Positions 34,557 to 43,263 of a stretch of DNA of 64,000 nucleotides are shown here, piece after piece. Source of the DNA: Gemmatimonadetes bacterium SCN 70-22 (GTDB taxonomy: Bacteria > Gemmatimonadota > Gemmatimonadetes > Gemmatimonadales > Gemmatimonadaceae); the NCBI GenBank assembly GCA_001724275.1, contig MEDZ01000003.1:157230-221229 (forward strand), written 5' to 3'. Each line of letters starts with the position of its first letter. Positions within the stretch are counted from its first letter, which is position 1. The position numbers and the translations under genes are program-made. A model generated the notes under the pieces. That model made no database searches and was not told where the DNA came from. It saw only the letters and a program-made list of their open reading frames with translations.

Positions 34557-35393
34557 TCAGCGCTTCTTGGTTCCCTTGCTGCCCCCCTTCCTGGGTGCCG
34601 GCTTCCGGGGAAGGGGCTTCCTGGCCGCTCCCTTCCTGGCGACGACCTTCTTCGCACCTCCCTTGCTGGCCGGTGCTTTCTTTGCGCCCTTGGGCGGGGC
34701 CTTCCTGACCGCCTTCTTCACGGCCTTCTTGGCGGCCTTTCCGGCGGGCTTCCTGGCGCTCTTCGCGGGAGCCGCCTTCTTGGCCGTCGCCTTCTTCCCC
34801 GCTGGCTTGGCCGCCTTCTTCGCAGCCTTGGCTGGCGCTTTCGCCGGCGCCTTCGTTGGGACCTTCGCCGTCACCTTTGGCGGCGCCTTTGGCGATGCCT
34901 TGGCCGGTGCCTTGGCCGGTGCCTTGGCCGGTGCCTTGGCCGGTGCCTTGGCCGGTGCCTTGGCTGGGGCCTTGGCTGGGGCCTTGGCTGGGGCCTTGGC
35001 CGTGGGAGCGCCAACCTTCGGAGGTGCCACGACCTTCACCGGCTCGGGAGCAGGTGGCGGGGGTGGGGCAACGACCGCTGGCGGAGGTGCCGGGGGCTTC
35101 GGCTTCGGCGGACGGCCGCGGCGCGCGGGGGCGCCGAAGACGATCTCCTCCTCCTCCTCGAGGTCGACCTCTTCCTCGACCTCCTCCTCGGAGGTCACCT
35201 CGCCCTCCTCCTCTTCCTCGAGCGCGGCCTCCTCAGGCTCATCCCAGAGGCTCTCGTCATGCTTGGACGAGCCTCCCCAGCCGTCATCATCCTCGTCTTC
35301 GTCATCGTATGACGATGAGCCGCCGTACCCGACGTCATCATCGTCGTCGTCGGAGAACTTCAGCGTCTCGTCCCACGCCTCGCCACGCGGCAT
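34557..35393 (-). CDS. Acidic head, AT-hook and histone H1-like tail protein
   Basis: 278 residues. The start ATG 35393 has AGGAGG seven bases upstream. Residues about 1-90 are intensely acidic with poly-Asp and poly-Glu runs. Then comes an AT-hook-like RRGRPPKPK, a Pro-rich stretch, (AKAP)n repeats (encoded by 34897-35004) and a Lys/Ala/Pro tail (KKAVKKAVRKAPPK) like bacterial H1 homologues. The tail should coat DNA. The acidic head could fold back on it, act as a histone-chaperone-like region or recruit proteins. This combination is not a standard nucleoid protein I know. Confidence 0.72.
   Translation of the reverse strand: MPRGEAWDETLKFSDDDDDDVGYGGSSSYDDEDEDDDGWGGSSKHDESLWDEPEEAALEEEEEGEVTSEEEVEEEVDLEEEEEIVFGAPARRGRPPKPKPPAPPPAVVAPPPPPAPEPVKVVAPPKVGAPTAKAPAKAPAKAPAKAPAKAPAKAPAKAPAKAPAKASPKAPPKVTAKVPTKAPAKAPAKAAKKAAKPAGKKATAKKAAPAKSARKPAGKAAKKAVKKAVRKAPPKGAKKAPASKGGAKKVVARKGAARKPLPRKPAPRKGGSKGTKKR
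34897..35004. repeat. 12-bp tandem repeat, nine units, coding AKAP
   Basis: Nine head-to-tail 12-mers. Five identical GCCTTGGCCGGT units are followed by three identical GCCTTGGCTGGG and one variant. Two homogenised blocks point to recent expansion by slippage or recombination within the H1-like gene. Confidence 0.85.
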
Positions 35394-35594
35394 GAATGCC
35401 TCCTGCATGTAGTGATCGACGGTCCAGTGTGTGAGATCGGGGCCAGGCCTGCGCGAGTCGATACGCCGGCCCAACGCCGTCGCGGCGCGACCACCGAATG
35501 ATCGCCCGTTTCGGGAACTTCCTTTTACAATCGCACGCCTGCGCCGTCAAGCGGGAACTGCTGCCGACCTGTCGGCAAAGCGAGACGGTCGCCC

Positions 35595-36689
35595 TCAGTC
35601 GGCCGTGAGGCCGAGGACGTGACGTTCCGCGACCACCCGCTGCAACGCCGCATACACCCGCGGATCGAGCAATCCGCCGGCGTGGGCCTCGAGATAGTCG
35701 ATGGTGTCCTCGACGGCCATGGCCGGACGGTAGGCACGCCGCGAGGTGAGGGCGATGAAGGCGTCGGCGCAGCACAGGATACGCCCACCTAACGAAATCC
35801 GTTCCCCCATGAGGCCCTGGGGATACCCGGAGCCGTCCCAGTGCTCGTGATGGTCGCGCACCATCTCCAGGATGTCGTGCAGCTGCGTGAGCGGGGCCAG
35901 GATCTCCAGTCCGAGCTGCACATGTTCCTTGACGTGCTCGAACTCCTCGGGACTCAAGGCGCCCGGCTTGTTCAGTACCGAGTCGCGCAGGGCGATCTTG
36001 CCGACGTCGTGGAGGCGGGCCGCGATCGCGATCCGCTCGACCTCGGCGGGGGGGAGCTCCAGCACCTCGGCGATCGCCCGGGCGACGGCCGCCACCCGGA
36101 GGGTGGTGCCGGCCAGAAATGGATCCTTGGACTCGTGGAGGGCGATGAGGTGCGCGATCGAATCGATGGCCGCCGCGCGCAGCGCCGCGCGCTCCCGCTC
36201 CACCTCCGAGGTACGCCGCGCGACCTCGGCATCGATGAGACGCTGCACGTTGCGCTGTTCGATCGCGAGGTCCCGCCGATTGGCGACCCGCTCGATGGCA
36301 TCCAGCAGGTCCTGCAGGTCGACGGGCTTGGTGAGGTACTCCATCGCGCCTGCCGACATGGACTCGCTCGCGGTGGGGGCGTCGTTCACCGCGCTGAGCA
36401 TCATGATCGCCATGTCGGGATGCAGCTCGCGGACCCGTGGCACGAGCTCGAGCCCCGACATCCCCGGCATCCGGATGTCGCAGAGCATGAGGGAGTAGCT
36501 CGCCGAGCCGAGGTGCTCGAGGGCGGTCATTCCCGATTCGGCTGTCTCGACGTCGAAGCCGCGCGAACGCAAGAACTTCGAGAGGGCGAGGCGGATCGTC
36601 TCCTCATCGTCGACGATCAGGATTCGCCTGGCTTCCGGCCCCCCGATGACGAGGTTGCTCAGGGCGCCACCGCGTGAGAGATCACTCAT
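35595..36689 (-). CDS. HD-GYP response regulator, RpfG-like
   Basis: 364 residues. Receiver domain about 20-135, with phosphoacceptor Asp71 in MLCDIRMPG and the lysine in EYLTKPVDL. A short coiled linker (about 140-175) leads to an HD-GYP domain (about 175-350) with LHDVGKIALRDSVLNKPG and HHEHWDGSGYPQG, the signature of cyclic-di-GMP phosphodiesterases. The ATG overlaps the stop of the histidine kinase gene by four bases (ATGA), so the kinase is its probable partner. Confidence 0.93.
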   Translation of the reverse strand: MSDLSRGGALSNLVIGGPEARRILIVDDEETIRLALSKFLRSRGFDVETAESGMTALEHLGSASYSLMLCDIRMPGMSGLELVPRVRELHPDMAIMMLSAVNDAPTASESMSAGAMEYLTKPVDLQDLLDAIERVANRRDLAIEQRNVQRLIDAEVARRTSEVERERAALRAAAIDSIAHLIALHESKDPFLAGTTLRVAAVARAIAEVLELPPAEVERIAIAARLHDVGKIALRDSVLNKPGALSPEEFEHVKEHVQLGLEILAPLTQLHDILEMVRDHHEHWDGSGYPQGLMGERISLGGRILCCADAFIALTSRRAYRPAMAVEDTIDYLEAHAGGLLDPRVYAALQRVVAERHVLGLTAD

Positions 36690-39600
36690 GAAGACTGGGC
36701 GGGGGCTGACGAGGCCACCGACTCGGGGAGAAAGATGCGAAACGTGGTGCCGACGCCGACCTGGCTCTCGACGCCGATGCTCCCGCCATGGGATTGGACG
36801 ATACCATACGACACGCTCAGGCCGAGCCCAGTTCCCTGTCCGGCCGGCTTGGTGGTGAAGAACGGCTCAAAGATGCGCTGTCTCGTGTCTTCCGCCATGC
36901 CCGCACCGGTGTCGCTCACGGTGAGCACCACTCCCTGATCCACCGATTCGGTCCGGACCGTCAGTCGCTTGATCGCCGAACCCTCCATCGCGAACTCGGC
37001 ATTGACCAGCAGGTTGAGGAGAACTTGCTGGAGGCGCTGGCCGTCACCACGCACCCGGGGAATTCCCCGATCCAACTCGAGTCGCACATCGACCCCCGCG
37101 CTTCGCAGGGAGTAATGGCGGAGTCGCAGCGTGAGCTCGATGATCTCGTTCAGGTCGATCGGGGCGCGCGATGGTCCCGCCTTTCGCGAGAATATCAGGA
37201 GGTCGCGGATGACCGCCACGGCGCGGTCGGCCTCGCGCTTGATGAGACGAACCGACTCGCGCTGTTCGTCGTGGAGCAGCTCCTCGAGGAGAATCTGCGC
37301 GAAGGCGGAGATCCCAGCGAGGGGGTTGTTGAGTTCATGGGCGACACCGGCCACCAGCTCGCCGATCGCGGCGAGCTTCTCGCTCTGCCGCAGCTGCTCC
37401 TCCAGCCGTCTCTCGTCCGTGAGGTTCCGGATGTTCATGACCTGACCCACCGGGGCGCCGTCGTCGTCGCGGATGTAGCTGAGCATGACCGACGCCGGGA
37501 ACTCGGTGCCGTCGCGGCGGCGATGCACGTGTTCCGCGAGCCAGACGCTTGCGGCGATCGCCGCACCATTCGCCAGCCGACGCGCCGGGACGGCCGAGGC
37601 GACGAGAGCGTCGAAGGTGATGGCGGTGAGCTCGTCGGCCGCGTAACCGTATTCACGCACCGCCGCCGCGTTGGCGTACCAGATGCGCCGGTCGAGTCCG
37701 AGAATGAAGACTGGCTGGTCCATCGTGGCGAGGGCGGTCGCCAGCATGCGCTCACGCTCGCGCCGTTTGCGTTCCTCCTCGCCCAAGAGAAGGACGTCGG
37801 CGGCCAGGGCGACGTGCGCGGCGAGGCGGACGAGTGACTCTGCCTCTCCTCTCCGCTCGCGGGTGCCCGCCACCGGCACGCTCCAGAGGACACCGAGCGT
37901 CTGGTGCTTGGCGATGAGCGGGACGACACGCGCGCCGTGAGGGACGACGTCATGTTCGGCGATGGCGGCCAGGGCATCCCGGCCGGCGGTGAGGATGTCC
38001 ACCGTCGAGCCGATCAGGTGCGCGGCGCTCTGGTCCACGGGAATGCTGCGGTTCAGCAGCCCCTGAAGCGCTCCGGTCGCGCTCAGGTACGTGAGCGTCT
38101 CCCCGCCATCTCCCACGACGCCGAGCGCCTTGCCGGCCGAGGGGACGACGCTCTCGACCGCCGCGAGAATCTCGCGTCCCATCTCGGCGGGCGAGCCCGA
38201 GCCGAGCGCGGCGCGCGCGATGGTCGCGGCGGCTTCGGCGATGGTGCGCGCCCGTCGCTCCGCCGCAAAAAGGCGCGCGTTGTCGATGGCCGCGCCGGCC
38301 TGGCGCGCGATGATGGCGAGGACCGCGGCGTCCTGCTCGTCGAAGACGCCGGGCTCGTCTCCCTGGACGACGATGACGCCAAGGATCTCTTGCCCGTGCA
38401 GGATCGGGACGGCGATCTCCGCACGGACCGGGAGACGTCCCCCCTTGCCCGCGACGAAGTCGGACCAGGCGCGCGCGGGCGCGTCGCTGATGTGCGTTCC
38501 CCCGTCCCGAAGCGCCCGAGAGGCGGCACAGCTTCCCACCGCGACGATGGGAAGCGCGCTGGCGCTCGTGCTCACGCCGTCGACGACGATGAGCTGCGGG
38601 AGGAAGTCGGTCTGGTCCGGATTGAGGAGCAGGAGGGCGAAGACGGACGCGTGCGGGACCGACGACAGCGCCGCGCGATGCACCTCGCCGTACACATCAC
38701 CGAGTTCGGTACGGGAGATGGCTTGTTGCACCTGGGCGACCGAGGCGAGCCGTGCGGCGCGTCGTTCGAGATCGCCGAGCAGCCCGGCGTTGCGCAGTGC
38801 GATGGCAACGTGGGTCGCGAAGTCACGCAGGAGCTCGTGCTCGGCCTCGCTCGGGTGTCGAGGGGCGTACCACCGCATGACGAGGAGTCCACGCACCGTT
38901 TCGTCGATCACCAGGGGGAGAAAGGCGATGGATGAAACGCCGGCCTGGCGCAGCCCCTGCAGCGGTTCCGAGAGCTCATCCTCCCCGAGCACGCGAAGGT
39001 CGGGGAGGATCACATGCTGGGCGTTCTCCACCGCCCATCCCGGGCGACCGATCCAGAGCGACGGGGCGACGGTGGCCACCTGCTCGGAACCGAGTCCGCG
39101 CGAATGCTGCACGGCTGACGTGCGCCGCACGACGTCGATGGCATACACCGTGAAGCCGTCCGCGCCCAGTAGCTGGGTCGCGATGCGCTCGATGCCGTCG
39201 AAGACCTCTTCTGACGAGACAGCGGAGGCGAGGATGCGGCCGGTGGCGGCGAGGATCTCGGCGTGGCGGGTGGTGCGGGCGGCCGCGCGATAGAGCCGCG
39301 CGTTCTCCACCGCCACCGCGGCATGCGAGGCCAGCGCCTCGAGGAGTTCTTCCTCGTGCGCGTTGAAATCGCGAACGGCGTTGCCGTAGACCAACACGGC
39401 GCCAAGCACGCGATCGCCCACCAGGAGGGGAGCGGCTACGGCGTTGGGCGCGACGTCGTGGTACAGGTCGGGGGACGTCTCCCAGCGGGGGAACTGGCGA
39501 AGGTCGGAGGTGCGGACCGGGCGTCGCCGACGGAGCGCCTCGCCGCTGAACACTCCCTCCATCGGGAGGATCCCCATGAATCGTCCGACCGCATGTCCCG

Positions 39601-40297
39601 CGGCGCCAACGATCCGGAGGGCGTCGCCCTCCAGCATGGTGACGGTGGCCCCGGCACCCTGCAGCAGGTCGGCGGCGTGCTCGGCGATGAGGGTGAAGAC
39701 CCGCTCGACCTCGAGCGACTGATTGAGGTGGCGGACGATGTCGGCGAGGGCGCGTGCCTCGCGTGCGCTCTGCCGCTCGCGCTCGAGCAGCCGGGCATTT
39801 CGCACCGACTGCGATCCCAGTTCGGCGAGATACTGCAGCAGGGCGGCGTCCTCATCGGAGAAGACACCATCCCCGGCGTTGACGGCGAGGAGGACGCCGA
39901 AGGCGCTGCCGCCAGCGACGAGTGGGGCGGAAACAACCTGGCGGATACCCAGCTCTCGCAGGTACGGGAGGTTGGCGCCGCGCTCCGTGGTGAGCTGGTT
40001 GAGCACGAGGGTGCTCCCCTCCTGCAGCGTCCGGAGCGCAAGGGAGTCGCCCAGGGGGAAGCGTTTCGTGCGCAGTGGTCGGAGGATTCCCGCAGCGGCA
40101 TCGACGCGGAACTCGTCGTCGTCGAGCGAGGACAGTAGCGCGCCCTCGGCGCCGAGAATGGCGACGACGCTCTCCGTGAGGATCGAAGCCGCCTCGTCGC
40201 TGTTGGCGGCGACCGCCGCCAACCGGCGGGCCACGGCCAGCAGCTCAACGGCTGAGCTCGGCGGGATTTCGGCGCGAATCCTGGCGGAGGACGTCAC
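36686..40297 (-). CDS. Multi-GAF/PAS hybrid sensor histidine kinase
   Basis: 1203 residues from GTG 40297, with no membrane segment. About five GAF-like modules fill residues 15-840, each ending in a helix such as LLQYLAELGSQSVRNARLLE or ALASHAAVAVENARLYRAA. A PAS domain follows (about 850-960: VFILGLDRRIWYANAAAV). The HisKA phosphoacceptor is about His987 in GVAHELNNPLAG. The ATPase domain (about 1085-1190) has VLLNLLVNAEFAM, DTGAGM and GTGLGLSVSYGIV. It is a soluble integrator of several small-molecule or redox cues, feeding the overlapping HD-GYP regulator. GAF ligands cannot be read from sequence; no paired heme or bilin cysteine motif stands out. Confidence 0.92.
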   Translation of the reverse strand: MTSSARIRAEIPPSSAVELLAVARRLAAVAANSDEAASILTESVVAILGAEGALLSSLDDDEFRVDAAAGILRPLRTKRFPLGDSLALRTLQEGSTLVLNQLTTERGANLPYLRELGIRQVVSAPLVAGGSAFGVLLAVNAGDGVFSDEDAALLQYLAELGSQSVRNARLLERERQSAREARALADIVRHLNQSLEVERVFTLIAEHAADLLQGAGATVTMLEGDALRIVGAAGHAVGRFMGILPMEGVFSGEALRRRRPVRTSDLRQFPRWETSPDLYHDVAPNAVAAPLLVGDRVLGAVLVYGNAVRDFNAHEEELLEALASHAAVAVENARLYRAAARTTRHAEILAATGRILASAVSSEEVFDGIERIATQLLGADGFTVYAIDVVRRTSAVQHSRGLGSEQVATVAPSLWIGRPGWAVENAQHVILPDLRVLGEDELSEPLQGLRQAGVSSIAFLPLVIDETVRGLLVMRWYAPRHPSEAEHELLRDFATHVAIALRNAGLLGDLERRAARLASVAQVQQAISRTELGDVYGEVHRAALSSVPHASVFALLLLNPDQTDFLPQLIVVDGVSTSASALPIVAVGSCAASRALRDGGTHISDAPARAWSDFVAGKGGRLPVRAEIAVPILHGQEILGVIVVQGDEPGVFDEQDAAVLAIIARQAGAAIDNARLFAAERRARTIAEAAATIARAALGSGSPAEMGREILAAVESVVPSAGKALGVVGDGGETLTYLSATGALQGLLNRSIPVDQSAAHLIGSTVDILTAGRDALAAIAEHDVVPHGARVVPLIAKHQTLGVLWSVPVAGTRERRGEAESLVRLAAHVALAADVLLLGEEERKRRERERMLATALATMDQPVFILGLDRRIWYANAAAVREYGYAADELTAITFDALVASAVPARRLANGAAIAASVWLAEHVHRRRDGTEFPASVMLSYIRDDDGAPVGQVMNIRNLTDERRLEEQLRQSEKLAAIGELVAGVAHELNNPLAGISAFAQILLEELLHDEQRESVRLIKREADRAVAVIRDLLIFSRKAGPSRAPIDLNEIIELTLRLRHYSLRSAGVDVRLELDRGIPRVRGDGQRLQQVLLNLLVNAEFAMEGSAIKRLTVRTESVDQGVVLTVSDTGAGMAEDTRQRIFEPFFTTKPAGQGTGLGLSVSYGIVQSHGGSIGVESQVGVGTTFRIFLPESVASSAPAQSS

Positions 40298-40329
40298 GAG
40301 GCGGGGACACCGTTGGTGGGGAGCGCGAT

Positions 40330-40352
40330 GGGCGGCGGCGACTCCGCCGCCC
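40330..40352 (-). terminator. Hairpin after the zinc-ribbon membrane protein gene
   Basis: GGGCGGCGG and CCGCCGCCC form a 9-bp stem with a five-base loop, about 80 bases past the stop. Confidence 0.5.
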
Positions 40353-40432
40353 CCCCACGGAAAAACGAAGGACGAGCGCCCCCGTTACAATCCCCGGCGA
40401 ATGCCGCGGTGGGCGCTCCGGGGGGGCAAGTG

Positions 40433-41266
40433 CTACTTCGTGAGCGACTTCGCCTCCTCGATGGCGGCGTCGATGTCGCCCTTGTGACGCTGATACTCCT
40501 CGATGCTCTTGGCCTGCTCGGTCTTCTCGACCGCCAGGAGCTTTCGGTAGAATCGGAGCCGGGCGGCTTCGTCGTTCTTGAGCTGCGCGACGCGCGCGGC
40601 CAGGATGAGGCCCAGCAGGTGGTCGGGGTTGCTCTCGAGGATCGCGGCCGACTGCTTCTCGGCTTCCGCGAGGTTCCCGGCCATTTCGGACATGCGCCCG
40701 AAGTCGTACTTGAGGTCGTTGTCGAGGGGGCCGAGGAGCTCGTAGGCCTGCGCGGCCATTGTGGCGAAGAACGAGGCGCTGTCGCTCTTGCCTTCGGAGG
40801 CGAGGCGCATGACGCGATCGTAGAGCCGGTCGGCGCGCTCGCGCGGGGACATCGAGGAAATGTCCGGGGCCCGCATGGCGCCGGCGCCGGCGAATGGAGC
40901 GCTTCCGTCCAGGGGGATGTTTGCCCCCATCGCGGCCGGTGCCGAGCTGTCGCGCTGCTGGACCGCCACGGCGATCACCAGGGCGAGGACGGCCACCACG
41001 CCGATGGCCCATGGGAGAATGCTTCGTGGCGGGGCCTGGACGGGGGCGGCAGGGGGAGCAGCCCCAATCGCGCGAGCGCCTTGTGGGGCTCCGGCGCCGA
41101 CCGGGGATCCACAGGCGTGGCAGAAGCGTGCGCCAGGCGTCAGCGGTGTCTGGCAGGCAGCGCAGGAGACACCCATGAGTGCCGCACCGCACTCGGCGCA
41201 GAACTTCCCATGGGAGAGCGTGCCGCACGAAGGGCACGTCGTGCCGGCGTTGGGGGCTTTCGACAT
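40433..41266 (-). CDS. Membrane protein with two zinc ribbons and helical repeats
   Basis: 277 residues. Residues 11-55 hold two zinc-ribbon knuckle pairs (CPSCGTL/CAECGAA, then CAACQTP/CHACGSP). A Pro/Ala linker and one membrane helix follow (about 85-105, ILPWAIGVVAVLALVIAVAV), then a soluble helical region (about 140-277) that looks like degenerate TPR pairs (DFGRMSEMAGNLAEAEKQS, AARLRFYRKLLAVEKTE). The ribbons face the cytoplasm and the repeats the periplasm. Role unknown. TATCTT ends six bases before the ATG. Confidence 0.7.
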   Translation of the reverse strand: MSKAPNAGTTCPSCGTLSHGKFCAECGAALMGVSCAACQTPLTPGARFCHACGSPVGAGAPQGARAIGAAPPAAPVQAPPRSILPWAIGVVAVLALVIAVAVQQRDSSAPAAMGANIPLDGSAPFAGAGAMRAPDISSMSPRERADRLYDRVMRLASEGKSDSASFFATMAAQAYELLGPLDNDLKYDFGRMSEMAGNLAEAEKQSAAILESNPDHLLGLILAARVAQLKNDEAARLRFYRKLLAVEKTEQAKSIEEYQRHKGDIDAAIEEAKSLTK

Positions 41267-41272
41267 GCGCCC

Positions 41273-41278
41273 AAGATA
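41273..41278 (-). promoter_or_regulatory. -10 element of zinc-ribbon membrane protein gene
   Basis: TATCTT on the minus strand ends exactly six bases before the start codon; -35 not obvious. Predicts a leaderless message. Confidence 0.45.
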
Positions 41279-41349
41279 GGGGTGTGATCCGGCCGGAGGG
41301 GAGAGCGCCTCGCGATCGGCCCCGGTTTCCGGGCGGGCGTCCGCATCCG

Positions 41350-41378
41350 TTGAGGGAGTGTGAGGGAGCCCATAACGT
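41350..41378 (+). promoter_or_regulatory. Candidate glnA promoter
   Basis: TTGAGG (41350-41355), a 17-base spacer and TAACGT (41373-41378) precede glnA by 37 bases. The -35 is identical to that of tRNA-Cys. The -10 is weak. Confidence 0.35.
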
Positions 41379-41415
41379 TCGGTTCCGCCGTCATCGCCTT
41401 TCCCGGAACCGTGAC

Positions 41416-42759
41416 ATGCCGAATCCCCTGGCCGGCGCCAACGCGCAGGACATCCTGAAGCTCGCGGCGTCGCACGACGTGCGATTCCTCCGGCTGCAAT
41501 TCACCGACATCCTCGGCGTCAACAAGAACGTCGAGATCCCGCGGTCGCAGTTCGAGAAGGCGTTGGCGGGCGACATCCTGTTCGACGGTAGCTCGATCGA
41601 AGGCTTCATCCGGATCGAGGAGTCGGACATGCTGCTCGTCCCCGATTTCGCGACCTTCGTCGTCTTCCCGTGGGGCGACGCCGACTCGAAAGTGGCACGC
41701 CTCATCTGCGACATCCACCGTCCCGACGGGACGCCGTTCGCCGGAGATCCGCGTCACGTGCTCAAGCGGCAGATTGCGCGCGCCGCCGAGATGGGCTTCA
41801 CGATGAACGCGGGGATGGAAGCGGAGTTCTTCATGTTCAAGCCGGGGCAGGAGGGGGCGCCGGCCACCGTGACGCACGATGTGGGGAGCTATTTCGACAT
41901 GGCGCCCGCCGACCTGGGCGAGGATGCACGCCGGGCGATCGTGTCGACGCTGGAGCAGATGGGATTCGAGGTGGAGACGGCGCACCACGAGGTGGCACAC
42001 GGACAGCACGAGATCGATTTCCGCTATGCCGATGCCCTCACCACGGCAGACAACATTGCCACGTTTCGCTTCGTGGTGAAGGTGGTGGCGCAGCGCTTCG
42101 GGCTCACGGCGTCGTTCATGCCGAAACCGATCTTCGGGCAGAACGGGAGCGGGATGCACACGCACCAGTCGCTGTTCTCCGGCGGGAAGAACGCCTTCCT
42201 CGACGCCGATGCCCGGTGGCAGCTGAGCGATGTGGCGTTGCACTACATCGGCGGATTGCTGAAGCATGCGCGCGGCTTCGCAGCCATCACGAATCCGCTG
42301 GTGAACTCCTACAAGCGCCTGGTGCCGGGCTACGAGGCGCCGGTGAACGTGGCGTGGTCGATGCGCAATCGCTCACCGCTCGTCCGCGTCCCCGAGCGGC
42401 GGGGGATGGGTACGCGCGTGGAGGTGCGGATGCCCGATCCCTCGGCCAATCCCTACCTGGCGCTCGCCGTCATGCTGGCAGCGGGGCTGGATGGCATCGC
42501 GAGCAAGGCGGATTACCGGGAGCCCGTGGACACGAACATCTTCGAGATGTCGTTTCGCGAGAAGCGGCGCCTGCGCATCGACGACCTCCCGCACGACCTG
42601 AACGAGGCCTGCGACGAGCTGGAGAAGGACGACGTGATCATGGAGGCGTTGGGCGAGCACGTCGCCAAGCACTTCCTGCATGCGAAGCGCGAGGAGTGGC
42701 GCGAGTACATCACGCAGGTGCACGAGTGGGAGCTGCAGCGGTACCTGCTCAAGTACTAG
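41416..42759 (+). CDS. glnA: Glutamine synthetase, type I (GSI-alpha-like)
   Basis: 447 residues. It makes glutamine from glutamate, ammonia and ATP as a dodecamer. Marks are FDGSSIEGFIRIEESDM near the start, MEAEFFMF, the ATP-binding loop KPIFGQNGSGMHTHQSL, NSYKRLVPGYEAPV and a short C-terminus (HEWELQRYLLKY). The length and ending match the alpha subtype, which lacks the adenylylation loop, so control should be transcriptional or by feedback. An 8-bp repeat array begins at its stop codon. A GSIII gene lies 6 kb away. Confidence 0.96.
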   Translation: MPNPLAGANAQDILKLAASHDVRFLRLQFTDILGVNKNVEIPRSQFEKALAGDILFDGSSIEGFIRIEESDMLLVPDFATFVVFPWGDADSKVARLICDIHRPDGTPFAGDPRHVLKRQIARAAEMGFTMNAGMEAEFFMFKPGQEGAPATVTHDVGSYFDMAPADLGEDARRAIVSTLEQMGFEVETAHHEVAHGQHEIDFRYADALTTADNIATFRFVVKVVAQRFGLTASFMPKPIFGQNGSGMHTHQSLFSGGKNAFLDADARWQLSDVALHYIGGLLKHARGFAAITNPLVNSYKRLVPGYEAPVNVAWSMRNRSPLVRVPERRGMGTRVEVRMPDPSANPYLALAVMLAAGLDGIASKADYREPVDTNIFEMSFREKRRLRIDDLPHDLNEACDELEKDDVIMEALGEHVAKHFLHAKREEWREYITQVHEWELQRYLLKY

Positions 42760-42793
42760 AAGACGAGAAGACGAGAAGACGAGAAGACGAGAG
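42758..42793. repeat. 8-bp tandem purine repeat, AGAAGACG, copy 2
   Basis: Four perfect units and part of a fifth start at the second base of the glnA stop codon. Same unit as 32072-32108. The rest of the gap to 43001 holds no gene I can support. Confidence 0.85.
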
Positions 42794-43001
42794 GTGACGG
42801 GAGGGCGTGGGAGGGGCCTGTACCTGCTCGCTACGGGAAACCGATTCAGGACGGGTGGGATTCAACAGGTGGACGTCATCGCACGATTGGTCGGCGGCTT
42901 CCGGCTGGCGCAGGGCGCCGGCGCGCCGGCGACCATTCGTGTGATGGTCCGTGGATCGGGGCAGGGCGTCGGTCGGTACCTCTCACCAAACGGAGTGCGC
43001 C

Positions 43002-43205
43002 ATGGCCAGCTCGTTCTTCACGCGCAATGAAGGGACCATCGATCGTGGGCTGCGGGTGGTCCTCGGACTCGTCCTCCTCGGCATCGCCGTCACCGGGCGC
43101 GGCGCGTGGGGGTACATCGGGGTCCTGCCACTCGTGACCGGGTTGATGGGGACGTGTCCCGTCTACTCGATCTTCGGGATCAGCACCTGCCCGACGAAGC
43201 AGTAG
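43002..43205 (+). CDS. Small membrane protein, YgaP/DUF2892-like
   Basis: 67 residues. Opening FFTRNEGTIDRGLRVVLGL is typical of DUF2892 (MxxNxGxxDRxxR), followed by two membrane helices (VLGLVLLGIAVTG and GVLPLVTGLMGTCPVYSIFG) with a cysteine in GTCPVYS and another in STCPTK. Such domains often accompany rhodaneses in sulfur transfer. GGAG lies nine bases before the ATG. No rhodanese is adjacent. Confidence 0.8.
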   Translation: MASSFFTRNEGTIDRGLRVVLGLVLLGIAVTGRGAWGYIGVLPLVTGLMGTCPVYSIFGISTCPTKQ

Positions 43206-43263
43206 CACGCCACCGGGGGCTCCTTGGCTGGGGCTGTGCGCGTGGTGCGAGGGGGCGCGCCGC

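Noticed and set aside
31980-34560. A mobile element carrying the Rep-like gene
   Set aside because: No transposase, integrase, terminal repeats or target duplication seen; kept only as a single-gene observation.
34897-35004. CRISPR-like regular repeats
   Set aside because: Direct 12-mers without spacers, in frame inside the H1-like gene; a coding tandem repeat.
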